From Vulcanimicrobiota bacterium (GTDB taxonomy: Bacteria; Vulcanimicrobiota; Vulcanimicrobiia; Vulcanimicrobiales; Vulcanimicrobiaceae), in contig JABEUW010000137.1 in the NCBI GenBank assembly GCA_013043945.1, forward strand, positions 1 to 14,033: a DNA stretch of 14,033 bases. Reading direction: 5' to 3'. Both the position numbers and the translations under genes were made by a program. The notes beneath the pieces were generated by a model that worked only from the letters and a program-made list of their open reading frames with translations, was not told where the DNA came from and made no database searches. Shown here in pieces: positions 1-7,825 of the stretch (the stretch's first letter is position 1; each line of letters begins with the position of its first letter).

Positions 1-383
1 ATGAGCCCCGTGCAACGAGTCGGGAATGCCCCGGCGAAAATCGCTGCGATCGAACCGCCGTCACTATGTCCGAGGAGCAGAGCGCGCTCGATCTCCAATC
101 GGTCGAGAATCTCCGGAAGCACCCTCAATCCCTCGTCGTGCATGTACGATGGCGTTCGAGCGCTGCGAAGTTCGCTGGAAAAACCGTTGCCGAAACGGGA
201 GTATACCAGCGAGCCATACGGCGTGCCCTCGCAAAGGCGCGAAGGAAGGTCGCGCCAGAGTCTCAGCGTACCCAAACCTTCGTGCAAGAAGACGATGATT
301 GGAGATACGGGCGATTGCCCTCGATGGTAGAGATACTCGATCTCGCCGCCCTCGAGGGCGAGCAGTTGCGGTTCCTCGCTCAT
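1..383 (-). CDS. Alpha/beta hydrolase, partial (3' end outside window)
   Basis: The minus strand is open from the ATG at 383 to the left edge, giving 127 residues before truncation. An oxyanion-hole motif HEGLG (about residues 34-38) follows a hydrophobic strand. The nucleophile elbow GHSDGG (residues 105-110) places the catalytic Ser at 107, and a Y-M-H-D-E segment lies near residues 80-84. This order is typical of alpha/beta-hydrolase-fold enzymes (esterases, lactonases, C-C hydrolases). The acid and His of the triad would lie beyond the edge, so the substrate cannot be inferred. An in-frame ATG at 446 would add 21 residues but would overlap the start of the divergent SRAP gene by two bases. 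Neither start has a clear Shine-Dalgarno site. I chose 383 because it leaves about 60 bases for divergent promoters. The fold assignment is firm; start and substrate are uncertain. Confidence 0.85.
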   Translation of the reverse strand, partial: MSEEPQLLALEGGEIEYLYHRGQSPVSPIIVFLHEGLGTLRLWRDLPSRLCEGTPYGSLVYSRFGNGFSSELRSARTPSYMHDEGLRVLPEILDRLEIERALLLGHSDGGSIAAIFAGAFPTRCTGL

Positions 384-444
384 CGGGTAACCGTACGCCC
401 GCACGGCGCGCTCGTCCTGGCTGAAACCGAGGGCGGAGAGCGAC

Positions 445-1128
445 ATGTGCGGTAGATTTTCGTTTTTCGCGCGGCGCGCCGATATCGCGGGGGCGTTTCC
501 GTTCGTTCTGCTCGCACCGGATTTCGATGCCGTCGTACCTCGGCGCTACAATATAGCGCCGACGCAACGCACGACGATCGTGCGCGGTGATCGGCACGCA
601 AGCCTCGCCACCTGGGGTTTTGGTATGCCGCATACATTCAACGCGCGCGCGGAGAGCGTCGCGGAGCGCCCGCTCTATCGACGTTCGTTCGTCGAGCGAC
701 CTGCCCTCGTGCCGGCAAACGGTTGGTTCGAATGGGAACCGACGCCGAGCGGAAAGCGGCCATTCTATATTACGGCCGAAGACGAGCGGCCATTACTCTT
801 CGCCGGAATATGGAATTTGCGCGAAAGCTCGCCTTGCTTTTCGATCCTCACGCGCGCGTCGCGTTTCGAACTCGCGCCGATCCATCACCGCGAGCCGGTC
901 GTTATCGAGCCTGCCGATGCGTTGCATTGGCTCGACGAGCACACCTCTCCGCAACAACGCCACCAACTCCTCGTGCCGCGCTCCGACCGCGCGCCGCATT
1001 TCTATCCACGCGAAGTGAGGCGTGCGGTGAACGATATCGGAAACGATGGAGCGGATCTGCTCGCCTCACCAACGAGCACCGAGTCCGTACGCGATCTTCC
1101 GCTCTTCCCGCTATCGCCCGAGCCTTGA
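445..1128 (+). CDS. yedK: SOS response-associated peptidase (SRAP; YedK/HMCES family)
   Basis: A complete 227-residue protein, the usual SRAP length. It begins Met-Cys-Gly-Arg: Cys2, exposed once Met is removed, is the family residue that forms a thiazolidine crosslink with abasic sites in single-stranded DNA. The other active-site positions are present: Asn66 in NARAE, Glu96 in GWFEW and a His at 147 in IHHREP. The Asn-Glu spacing of 30 residues matches that of E. coli YedK (N75/E105). The stretch after the His reads HREP where most homologues have DRMP, a mild substitution that leaves the catalytic residue intact. GGAG at 434-437, 7 bases upstream, supports the ATG at 445, and the family requires Cys at position 2, which fixes the start. 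The likely role is protecting abasic sites during replication. The promoter of the next transcript overlaps its stop codon. Confidence 0.95.
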   Translation: MCGRFSFFARRADIAGAFPFVLLAPDFDAVVPRRYNIAPTQRTTIVRGDRHASLATWGFGMPHTFNARAESVAERPLYRRSFVERPALVPANGWFEWEPTPSGKRPFYITAEDERPLLFAGIWNLRESSPCFSILTRASRFELAPIHHREPVVIEPADALHWLDEHTSPQQRHQLLVPRSDRAPHFYPREVRRAVNDIGNDGADLLASPTSTESVRDLPLFPLSPEP

Positions 1129-1153
1129 CGCTCCGACGATCTCCCGGTATGAT
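1125..1153 (+). promoter_or_regulatory. Sigma70-type promoter ahead of the proC leader
   Basis: TTGACG at 1125-1130 and TATGAT at 1148-1153 are separated by exactly 17 bases, close to the ideal bacterial housekeeping promoter. The -35 box overlaps the yedK stop codon. Transcription should begin near 1160, about 165 bases upstream of the proC start, leaving a long untranslated leader that contains an intrinsic terminator. Confidence 0.75.
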
Positions 1154-1159
1154 CCCCGG

Positions 1160-1283
1160 ACCGTGATGCTTCACTCGCTGCCTCCGTGCCCTCCTACGCC
1201 GCCCCAAAGGGTGCCGGCCGGATAGCGCGCGCAGGGAGGATCGCTTGCGAAACGTCGCTCTCCAGTCGGAGCGGCGTTTTTTT
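1160..1283 (+). ncRNA. Candidate regulatory leader or small RNA upstream of proC
   Basis: About 120 bases lie between a strong promoter (1125-1153) and an intrinsic terminator (1253-1283), with proC starting at 1325. The region contains no convincing ORF. It could be a proC 5' leader controlled by premature termination, or an independent small RNA. Two alternative pairings would disturb the terminator. GGATAGCG (1220-1227) can pair with CGCTCTCC (1256-1263), 7 of 8 bases, sequestering its 5' arm. ACGCCGC (1196-1202) is an exact complement of 1271-1277, its 3' arm. Near the 5' end GTGA/TCAC can form a small tetraloop hairpin (1163-1174). I could not match it to T-box, glycine, TPP, cobalamin, fluoride or SRP RNA signatures. 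The 5' end is inferred, not seen. Confidence 0.5.
1253..1283 (+). terminator. Intrinsic terminator in the proC leader
   Basis: An 8-bp stem pairs CGTCGCTC (1253-1260) with GAGCGGCG (1269-1276), with one G-U wobble and an 8-base loop. It is followed directly by seven T residues at 1277-1283. It sits 41 bases upstream of the proC start, so it either attenuates proC or ends a separate small RNA. Confidence 0.8.
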
Positions 1284-1324
1284 ATTTTCTTTCTCGGCTT
1301 TCTCGAAAGGGAGTTTTGGAGAAT

Positions 1325-2044
1325 ATGGAGATCGTCATCGTCGGAAATGGAAAGATCGGTCACGCAATCGCCGAGGGTCTTCGACGTGCGCGCCCATCGT
1401 GGCCCGTTCGCCTTCTCGGTCGCAGCGACGATTGCGCTACAGCCCGCGAGGCCGATGTCGTTCTCCTCTGCGTCAAGCCTCTTCAGGTACGCGCCGCCCT
1501 CGCATCGCTCGCACCGGCCCTGAGGCACGACAGTACGCTCGTCAGCGTCGCCGCGAAAACGACGCTCGCCTCGCTGCGCGAGGCGCTTCCTCAAGGCGTC
1601 GGCGTCGTGCGAGCGATGCCGAATCTACCCGTGAGCGAACTCGTCGGGATGACCGCATTGGCATGCGAGAGCGAACCGAAGGAGATCGAACGCGCCGAAA
1701 GAGTCTTCTCGGCACTGGGGCGTACGGTCCGAGTGGAGGAGCGCTTAATGGATGCGGCAACGGCGATGAACGGTTGCGGCCCCGCCTATGCGTATCTCAT
1801 CGTCGAAGCGTGGATCGACGCGGGGATAAAGTTGGGATTCTCCTACGAGACCTCGCGTACGCTCGTCGCACAGACCTTGCTCGGTGCGGCCGCATCGGTA
1901 TTAGCGAGCGACGAACACCCCGCCGCGCTCAAAACCGCAGTGACCACGCCCGCGGGCTGCACCATCGAGGGACTGATGCAGCTTGAAGACGGGCGCCTCC
2001 GCAGCACGATCGTGCGCGCGGTACTCGCCGCAGCCGGGGCATAA
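1325..2044 (+). CDS. proC: Pyrroline-5-carboxylate reductase
   Basis: This enzyme catalyses the last step of proline synthesis, the NAD(P)H-dependent reduction of 1-pyrroline-5-carboxylate to proline in the cytoplasm. The 239-residue protein has an N-terminal Rossmann motif GNGKIG (residues 7-12), CVKP (49-52), RAMPN (96-100), the family block NGCGPAY (149-155), DAGIKLGFS (165-173) and TTPAGCTIEG (207-216). The last two form the C-terminal dimerisation/substrate domain. It is slightly shorter than the common 265-275 residues, mostly at the ends. The ATG at 1325 is preferred over an in-frame TTG at 1316 because the Rossmann strand then starts directly. AAGGGAG (1307-1313) or GGAGA (1318-1322) may serve as ribosome site. 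The upstream terminator suggests expression controlled at the leader. Confidence 0.95.
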   Translation: MEIVIVGNGKIGHAIAEGLRRARPSWPVRLLGRSDDCATAREADVVLLCVKPLQVRAALASLAPALRHDSTLVSVAAKTTLASLREALPQGVGVVRAMPNLPVSELVGMTALACESEPKEIERAERVFSALGRTVRVEERLMDAATAMNGCGPAYAYLIVEAWIDAGIKLGFSYETSRTLVAQTLLGAAASVLASDEHPAALKTAVTTPAGCTIEGLMQLEDGRLRSTIVRAVLAAAGA

Positions 2045-2048
2045 CGAT

Positions 2049-2073
2049 GCGCGCGGCGCTCGGCGTCGCGCGC
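2049..2073. terminator. GC hairpin between convergent proC and alcohol dehydrogenase genes
   Basis: GCGCGCGGCGC (2049-2059) and GCGTCGCGCGC (2063-2073) form an 11-bp stem (one G-U) with a 3-base TCG loop. It fills the 34-base gap between two convergent genes. No T tract follows on either strand, so it may act as a Rho-linked or structural barrier, not a canonical intrinsic terminator. Confidence 0.45.
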
Positions 2074-2078
2074 GAACA

Positions 2079-3089
2079 TCACATCGTAAGGACGATGCGG
2101 AAGCGAGCCGCTCCGCTCATCATTCGATCGAATGCCGCCGGCGCCTCATCGAGTGGGCGCTCTTCAATTCGAGCGCGCACGCCGCTCTGCGCGCTAAACG
2201 CCATCGTCGCTTCGGAATCGACGCAGGTACCCGAGGGCCATGCCTTCACGCTCTGCCGCCCACCGATCATCGCCGCCGTGTTCAGTGAGAGCGGCTCCAT
2301 CGAGGCTCCCACGATCAATAACGATCCGTCGATTGCCAGCCCGCCGATCGCGGGTTCCATCGCCTTCGCCGAGGTCGCCGTTGCGAGCACGACCTTGGCG
2401 CCGCCGAGTTTTTGCAGCGCCGCACCGAAATCGCCGCGCTCGCTGTCGATATAATGCCGGGCACCGAGTTCGAGCGCGAGCTCCCGCTTCGATTCGCCGC
2501 GTGCGATTGCGACGGTATCGAAACCCATCTTCGCTGCGTACTGAACGCCGAGGTGCCCGAGCCCACCGATACCCAGAATCGCAACGAGATCTCCGGGGCG
2601 CGCATCGCTATGCCGCAACGCATTAAACGTGGTAACGCCCGCACACATGAGCGGCGCCGCTTCACTTGCGCTCAGTGCGTCGGGAATGCGCGCCAGCGCG
2701 TCCGCTGGAGCAATTGCATATTGAGCGTAGCCGCCGTCGTAGGATATTCCGGGGACCTGCAACGAGCGACAGGTGAGAAAGTCGCCGCGCCGACAGCGGT
2801 CGCAGATGCCGCAATGCCCGCCGTGCCAACCGAGGCCGACGCGGTCGCCGAGCTGCCAGCCGGTCACCATATCGCCGATCGCATCGATCTTTCCCGCGAT
2901 TTCATGCCCGGGAACGCGAGGAAAAACGATTCCCGGCCAAACGTTATAGACCGTCAGGGCATCGCTGTGGCAGATACCGCACGCCTCGACGCGGATGCGA
3001 ACGCTACCCGCCGGCGGTGCCGGAATCGCTCGTTCGTCGTGCTCCACGCGACCCGCCGTCGCCGATTGAACCGCAAATACATTCATCAT
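2079..3089 (-). CDS. Zinc-dependent alcohol dehydrogenase (MDR superfamily)
   Basis: A 336-residue medium-chain dehydrogenase/reductase, predicted to interconvert an alcohol and an aldehyde with NAD(P). Catalytic zinc ligands are Cys40 (GICHSD), His62-Glu63 (PGHE) and Cys149. Structural zinc ligands are Cys93, Cys96, Cys99 and Cys107. The nucleotide-binding motif GIGGLG is at 173-178, followed by an ARGESKR stretch after the second strand that does not settle NAD versus NADP. The layout resembles the AdhP/cinnamyl-alcohol-dehydrogenase branch; the substrate is unknown. Its ATG overlaps the stop of the upstream MFS gene (ATGA), and a GAGGAAG site lies inside that gene's tail, so translation is probably coupled. 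A second in-frame ATG follows immediately. A transporter plus a dehydrogenase suggests uptake or export of the metabolite handled by the enzyme (inference). Confidence 0.92.
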   Translation of the reverse strand: MMNVFAVQSATAGRVEHDERAIPAPPAGSVRIRVEACGICHSDALTVYNVWPGIVFPRVPGHEIAGKIDAIGDMVTGWQLGDRVGLGWHGGHCGICDRCRRGDFLTCRSLQVPGISYDGGYAQYAIAPADALARIPDALSASEAAPLMCAGVTTFNALRHSDARPGDLVAILGIGGLGHLGVQYAAKMGFDTVAIARGESKRELALELGARHYIDSERGDFGAALQKLGGAKVVLATATSAKAMEPAIGGLAIDGSLLIVGASMEPLSLNTAAMIGGRQSVKAWPSGTCVDSEATMAFSAQSGVRARIEERPLDEAPAAFDRMMSGAARFRIVLTM

Positions 3090-4276
3090 ACTTCTTCCTC
3101 AATCTCTTCAGGGGGCGGCAGGTTGCGAAAAAAGAGCCAATAGAGCCCTGCGTTGAGCAATTGCAACGCCGAAGCGAATTCCAGCGGGAGCCCGATCCAC
3201 GCATGTTCGATCAGCGCACCGGCGACCAACGGGCCGCCCATCGAACCGACGCGCGCGGGAAGATTCGAGAGCGCCGAGGCGCGCGAGCGCTCCGAGGCCG
3301 GGATAATCCCCATCGCATAGGATTGGCGCACCGGGAAGGTGACGATGTTCAGCAACATCCGTAGGGCGTAGATCGCCCCTGCGAGCACGAAATTCGGCGC
3401 AAACGGAATCGCTGCGAGCAAAACGCACGAGAGGACCCGTAACGCGACGACGGTACGCACCGCTCCACCGATCGCCGCCACGATCCGCGTAACGCCGAGA
3501 TAGGAGAGGATCGAGAGCAGATTGATGGTGGTGTAGAGCACCGCGATTTGGTCGGCATTCACGTGGTAACGCTCGTGAAACCAGAGCACCAAAATTGGGC
3601 CGAGAAAGCCGATTGCCAGCCCGTTGGTCGCGTTGGTCAGCATGAAGCGACGGATCAATTTCCAGGTGGTCTGGGCGAGGGAGGCTTTCGAGCGCGCTCT
3701 GATCGCTCGCGTGCGTTGCTCTTTGATCGGCAGGACGACGAGCGCGAGGAGTATTCCGATCGCTGCCGTGAGCCAGAAGAGCGGGCGCGCCGGAAAGACG
3801 GCGAGCCCGGCGCCGAGGATACTGCCGACCGTCCCGACCAACGAGAGGCGCGCGAAGACTGCGGTTCGCCGCTCGTCACCGGAGAGTTCTGCAGTGAGCG
3901 CTTGCTCGGCGACAAAATAGGGGCCGAAAGCACCTCCGCTGCCGACGCCGCCGCCCTGCCCGATGGTACCCAGCGCACCGGCGACCGCGAGCACGACGAA
4001 ATTCCCTTGGAGCGCAAAAACGACGCCTGCAAGCGCCGTGAGAATGCCGAAGGCCGCGAGGATCGGCTTGCGACCGATACGGTCGGCGAGCGCACCGACG
4101 GCGAGCGTCAGCAGCGCTCCCGAACCCGCGCCGATCGCGATCAAAAGCCCCACTGCCGTTGCGCTGTATCCCAACGAGAGCAAGTAGAGCGGCACCACGA
4201 TCGCGAGGTATCCCTGCGAGACACTGCGGAGCACGCGCCCGGCATAGAGCGGCAGCAACGGATTTCGAAGCGGCAT
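3086..4276 (-). CDS. MFS transporter
   Basis: A 396-residue inner-membrane protein with about 12 hydrophobic segments in two halves, the usual major facilitator size. The loop after helix 2 carries the MFS signature GALADRIGRKP. A long Arg/Lys-rich central loop (around KEQRTRAIRARSK) separates the halves, and the C-terminus is acidic (PPPEEIEEEV). Substrate specificity cannot be read; it resembles generic drug or metabolite exporters. The frame stays open upstream to 4603, but that extension is antisense to the divergent helicase gene and is not protein-like. The ATG at 4276 begins just before the first hydrophobic helix and is preferred. It is the first gene of an operon with the alcohol dehydrogenase (4-base overlap). 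One arm of a 14-bp inverted repeat abuts its start codon. Confidence 0.88.
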   Translation of the reverse strand: MPLRNPLLPLYAGRVLRSVSQGYLAIVVPLYLLSLGYSATAVGLLIAIGAGSGALLTLAVGALADRIGRKPILAAFGILTALAGVVFALQGNFVVLAVAGALGTIGQGGGVGSGGAFGPYFVAEQALTAELSGDERRTAVFARLSLVGTVGSILGAGLAVFPARPLFWLTAAIGILLALVVLPIKEQRTRAIRARSKASLAQTTWKLIRRFMLTNATNGLAIGFLGPILVLWFHERYHVNADQIAVLYTTINLLSILSYLGVTRIVAAIGGAVRTVVALRVLSCVLLAAIPFAPNFVLAGAIYALRMLLNIVTFPVRQSYAMGIIPASERSRASALSNLPARVGSMGGPLVAGALIEHAWIGLPLEFASALQLLNAGLYWLFFRNLPPPEEIEEEV

Positions 4277-4339
4277 CCCCCATCGTTCCCGGCGGCCTCG
4301 CCATTCATCCTTGCAGGAACCCAGCGGAACGATGGGGGA
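4276..4339. repeat. 14-bp inverted repeat in the divergent MFS/helicase control region
   Basis: TCCCCCATCGTTCC (4276-4289) and GGAACGATGGGGGA (4326-4339) are perfect reverse complements separated by 36 bases. Each divergent gene therefore has the same sequence, read on its own strand, directly before its coding start. On the plus strand it provides most of the helicase ribosome-binding site (GGGGGAGGG, 4334-4342). On the minus strand it ends at the MFS ATG. It could be a paired operator for a dimeric regulator or an RNA-level element; no regulator gene is adjacent. Confidence 0.75.
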
Positions 4340-4348
4340 GGGCAGCAC

Positions 4349-7300
4349 GTGCAGATCGTCGATGGGCGCGCGATTTTTTCGGGCTCCGATCTTAACCGCT
4401 ATCTTGAATGTCGGACGCTCACCGCGCTCGACTTCTCTGCAATCGGCGAGCAACGCGAGCGCCTCGAGATCGACCCACAGGTAGAGATTCTCGCCGAGAA
4501 AGGGATCGCCCACGAACGCCGGTACCTCGCGAGCATCGAAGCGAGCGGCGAATCCGTCGTCAGGATACCTGAAAATCGACGCTATTCGATCGCTGCATTT
4601 CAACTCGGCGAAGCGGCGACGATCGAAGCGATGGAGAGCGGCGCCTCAACGATCTATCAGGCAACGTTCTTCGACGGCACCTGGTTCGGCCGCGCCGATT
4701 TTCTCCGGCGCGTCGAACGCCCCACTGCGGGGCGCCCCTGGAGCTACGAAGTCGAAGACGCAAAACTCGCGCTCGCAGAGAAGCCCTACTTTCTCATCCA
4801 ACTCTGTTTTTACAGCGAACAACTCGAACGCATTTTCGGCGTCGCTCCGGAATTCGTGCACGTTCTTTTAGGAAACGGCGAACGACGATCGTTCCGCCTC
4901 GACGAATACTCGGCCTATTACCGTCACTTGAAGGCCGCCTTTCTCGCGGAGATAGCGGCCTTGCAAGGCGCCGCTCTCGCCCAACGGCTCGACGAGGTGC
5001 CCATGCCGGTCGCGCACTGCACGCTCTGCACGTGGAGCGAGCGCTGCGCGCGCCGCCGCGAGGAACGCGATCACTTGAGCCTCGTTGCGCGCATCCGCTC
5101 CGACCAGATACGTCGCCTAGCCGATGCCGCACCGCCGATCCTCACGATGCATCAGCTCGCAGCGGCGCACGATCGTTCCGCACCACCCGGCATCTCGCGC
5201 GAATCGTTCGTCGCGCTCCGGCGCCAGGCACGCCTGCAGGTGCTCCAGCACGATCGCGGGGCGCCGCAGATCGAACTTCTCGCGCCCGAGGAGCTCCGTG
5301 GTTTTGGATTGCTTCCCGAACCCAACCCCGGCGACATCTTCTTCGATATGGAGGGCGATCCGCTCTACGAGCCTGGGCGCGGTTTGGAGTATCTTTTCGG
5401 AATCTATCTCGCCGACGAGGATCGCTTCGCGGCATTTTGGGGGACGAATCCTAACACGGAGCGTCGCGCATTCGAAGCCTTCGTGGACGCTGTCGTCGAG
5501 CGCCGCAGGCGCTATCCCAACCTCCATATCTACCACTACGCGTCGTACGAAAAGGAAGCGCTTCGCAAACTCAGTACGCGGCACGGTACGCGCGAAACGG
5601 AGATCGACGATCTTCTCCGCTCGGAGGTGTTGGTCGATCTCTTTACCGTCGTTCGTCAAGCGCTCTGCGTCGGACAGCCCAGCTATTCGATAAAAAAACT
5701 CGAACTCTACTACAACTTCCAGCGCGTCGCCGATCTCCGCAGCGGCGACGATTCGGTGGTCATGTTCGAACGGTGGCTCCTCGACCAAAACAATCGCGAC
5801 CTCCTTGCGACGATCGAACGCTACAACGAAGAGGACTGCCGCTCGACTTTTCACCTCCGTGAATGGCTCCTTCAACGTCGCGACGAGGCGAAGAGCACGT
5901 TCGGCTGCACGATTCCGTGGCGCCCGGAGCGCGAACCGCCCACCATTGAAGAGGAGCGCGCGGCGGCGCTCGCCGCCCTCAGCGAGCTGCAACGCAAGCT
6001 TCTCGAGGGTATACCCTCGGTCGAGAGCGTCGCCGAGCTCGAGGCACTCGGCGAGGAAGATCGCCTGCGCTGGACCTTCGCGCAATTACTCTCGTATCAC
6101 CGTCGGGAAGAGAAACCGCTGTGGTGGAAAATTTTCGATGCTGCAGAGATGTCGTATACGGAGCAGATCGAGGACGGAGCGTGCCTCGGCGGGCTTACCC
6201 TGCTCGACAAAACTGAGCCATCGCTTCACGGAAAAGAACGCAACCGTACCTATAGCTATGGATTCCCAGAGCAAGAGTACACCGCCGAGAACGGTATGCT
6301 CGATCCCCTCACGATGAAATCCGCGGGGACGATCGTCGAGATCGATGAAGAGCGCCGCCGCATTTGCATCCGCCGCAGTGGGGATATCGAGCGCGCGCGC
6401 ACGTTAACCGCGTTGATCCCCGCACGGCCGATCGACACGAGCGCGCAACGCACCTCGCTCGTGCGTATCACCGAAGCACTTCCGGCCCGGATTTGCGACG
6501 CTCGGCCGCGTTCGGCGATCGATATTCTGTTGCGACGTCCGCGCATTCGCGGGGTCGCCGAGAACGGGGTGATTCAGCCGATCGTTACCGATGCCGCCTC
6601 CATTCTTCCCGTTCTCCGGCAACTCGACGAGAGCTATCTTTTTATCCAGGGCCCGCCGGGTTCGGGAAAATCGACGGTCGCATCGGAGATGATCGCCACG
6701 CTTCTCGGGGAAGGGAAACGCATCGGCGTTATGTCGACGACCCATAAGGCGATTCAAAATCTCCTCCATAAAATTGAAGTCGCAGCGAGTGCGAAGAAGA
6801 TCGTTTTTCGCGGGCTCTACAAAATCGCTTCCGGAGAGATCTACGAATCTCCGTTACGCACACCTTACGTCAAGACGACCGCAAAAAACGGCGATTTCAT
6901 CGCCGGCTCCTGCGAACTCGCAGCGGGAACCTCCTGGCTCTTCGCTCGCGAGGATATCCAACTCGACCTCGACTATCTCTTCATCGACGAAGCCGGACAG
7001 ATCGCGCTTGCCAATGCCGTCGCCGTCGCACCGGCCGCAAAAAATATCGTACTATTAGGAGACCCGCTCCAACTCGCCCAAGTCTCACAAGGCGTTCATC
7101 CTGGAGGGATGGGGAGATCCGTCCTGGGCTATCTGCTTGGCGACGATGCAACCGTCTCGCCCGAGCGCGGGATCTTTCTCGACACGTCGTTTCGCATGCA
7201 CCCCGATATCTGTTCGTTTATCTCCACGCACGTCTATGCGGGGCGATTGCAGGCGGCGCCCGATACCGTAAGCTCGTTTGTTGAGAGCGCTGGGCTCGAC

Positions 7301-7786
7301 GGAGCGGGGCTTCGGTTTCTGCCGACCGAGCATAGCGATAACGCTCGCGAATCCATTGAGGAGGCGCAGCGCATCCTCAGCGAGATCCGGCACCTGCGAA
7401 AAGGTCGCGTGCGCGTCGGAAAGAGAAAAGCCCGGGCAATCGTCGACGCCGACATCCTCGTCGTTACGCCGTATAACGCACAACGGCTGCTTCTCGAGGG
7501 GATGCTCGCCGAGGGTGGCTTTGCGGGGGTTCGCGTGGGAACCGTCGATAAATTCCAAGGGCAGGAAGCACCGATCGTTTTCTACACCATGGCGACGTCG
7601 AGCATCGAAGAGGCTCCGCGCGGTATCGACTTCCTCTTCGAAAAAAATCGCTTCAACGTCGCCATATCGCGGGCGCAGTGCATGAGCGTCCTCGTAGCCA
7701 GCCCCAACTTACTCGATATTCGTTGCACGACCGTCGAGCAGATGGCGATGCTCAACCTCATCTGCCGCTACGTTGAATCGGCATAG
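4349..7786 (+). CDS. TM0106-like RecB/Cas4-type nuclease - DEDD exonuclease - SF1 helicase
   Basis: A 1145-residue multidomain nucleic-acid enzyme. Residues 1-240 form a RecB/Cas4-like PD-(D/E)XK nuclease: His55-Glu56, Asp117 in GRADF, Asp137-x-Lys139 and Gln151, with cysteines at 21, 224, 227 and 233 placed as in the 4Fe-4S clusters of Cas4/AddB. Residues about 325-510 are an RNase-H-like DEDD domain (YprB type) with Asp333-x-Glu335 and YNEED ending at Asp496. Residues about 750-1145 are a UPF1-like SF1 helicase: Walker A GPPGSGKST (768-776), Walker B DEAGQ (880-884), GDPLQLAQ, TSFRMHPD, VGTVDKFQGQE and NVAISRAQ. The reading frame is open from 3548, but the upstream part is antisense to the MFS gene. 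GTG at 4349 follows GGGGGAGGG by 6 bases and opens directly into the family N-terminus (SGSDLNRYLECR). A role in DNA or RNA processing/repair is inferred. All catalytic motifs appear intact. Confidence 0.9.
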   Translation: MQIVDGRAIFSGSDLNRYLECRTLTALDFSAIGEQRERLEIDPQVEILAEKGIAHERRYLASIEASGESVVRIPENRRYSIAAFQLGEAATIEAMESGASTIYQATFFDGTWFGRADFLRRVERPTAGRPWSYEVEDAKLALAEKPYFLIQLCFYSEQLERIFGVAPEFVHVLLGNGERRSFRLDEYSAYYRHLKAAFLAEIAALQGAALAQRLDEVPMPVAHCTLCTWSERCARRREERDHLSLVARIRSDQIRRLADAAPPILTMHQLAAAHDRSAPPGISRESFVALRRQARLQVLQHDRGAPQIELLAPEELRGFGLLPEPNPGDIFFDMEGDPLYEPGRGLEYLFGIYLADEDRFAAFWGTNPNTERRAFEAFVDAVVERRRRYPNLHIYHYASYEKEALRKLSTRHGTRETEIDDLLRSEVLVDLFTVVRQALCVGQPSYSIKKLELYYNFQRVADLRSGDDSVVMFERWLLDQNNRDLLATIERYNEEDCRSTFHLREWLLQRRDEAKSTFGCTIPWRPEREPPTIEEERAAALAALSELQRKLLEGIPSVESVAELEALGEEDRLRWTFAQLLSYHRREEKPLWWKIFDAAEMSYTEQIEDGACLGGLTLLDKTEPSLHGKERNRTYSYGFPEQEYTAENGMLDPLTMKSAGTIVEIDEERRRICIRRSGDIERARTLTALIPARPIDTSAQRTSLVRITEALPARICDARPRSAIDILLRRPRIRGVAENGVIQPIVTDAASILPVLRQLDESYLFIQGPPGSGKSTVASEMIATLLGEGKRIGVMSTTHKAIQNLLHKIEVAASAKKIVFRGLYKIASGEIYESPLRTPYVKTTAKNGDFIAGSCELAAGTSWLFAREDIQLDLDYLFIDEAGQIALANAVAVAPAAKNIVLLGDPLQLAQVSQGVHPGGMGRSVLGYLLGDDATVSPERGIFLDTSFRMHPDICSFISTHVYAGRLQAAPDTVSSFVESAGLDGAGLRFLPTEHSDNARESIEEAQRILSEIRHLRKGRVRVGKRKARAIVDADILVVTPYNAQRLLLEGMLAEGGFAGVRVGTVDKFQGQEAPIVFYTMATSSIEEAPRGIDFLFEKNRFNVAISRAQCMSVLVASPNLLDIRCTTVEQMAMLNLICRYVESA

Positions 7787-7825
7787 GCCCGCATTCACCA
7801 GATGAAGGCATACACTTACGCTTAG

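Noticed and set aside
66..455. Plus-strand 129-residue ORF at the left edge
   Set aside because: The minus strand of the same region encodes a clear alpha/beta hydrolase with HEGLG and GHSDGG motifs, so the plus-strand reading is antisense noise.
1160..1283. SRP RNA or T-box identity for the proC leader
   Set aside because: The SRP GGAAGGAAGCAGCC-type core is absent, and AAAGGGTG (1206-1213) is not followed by the T-box antiterminator sequence.
3548..4348. Upstream extension of the helicase reading frame (267 codons)
   Set aside because: It is antisense to the MFS transporter, whose membrane segments and GRKP motif are clear. Its composition is Arg/Glu/Asp-rich noise, and a strong ribosome site precedes the GTG at 4349.
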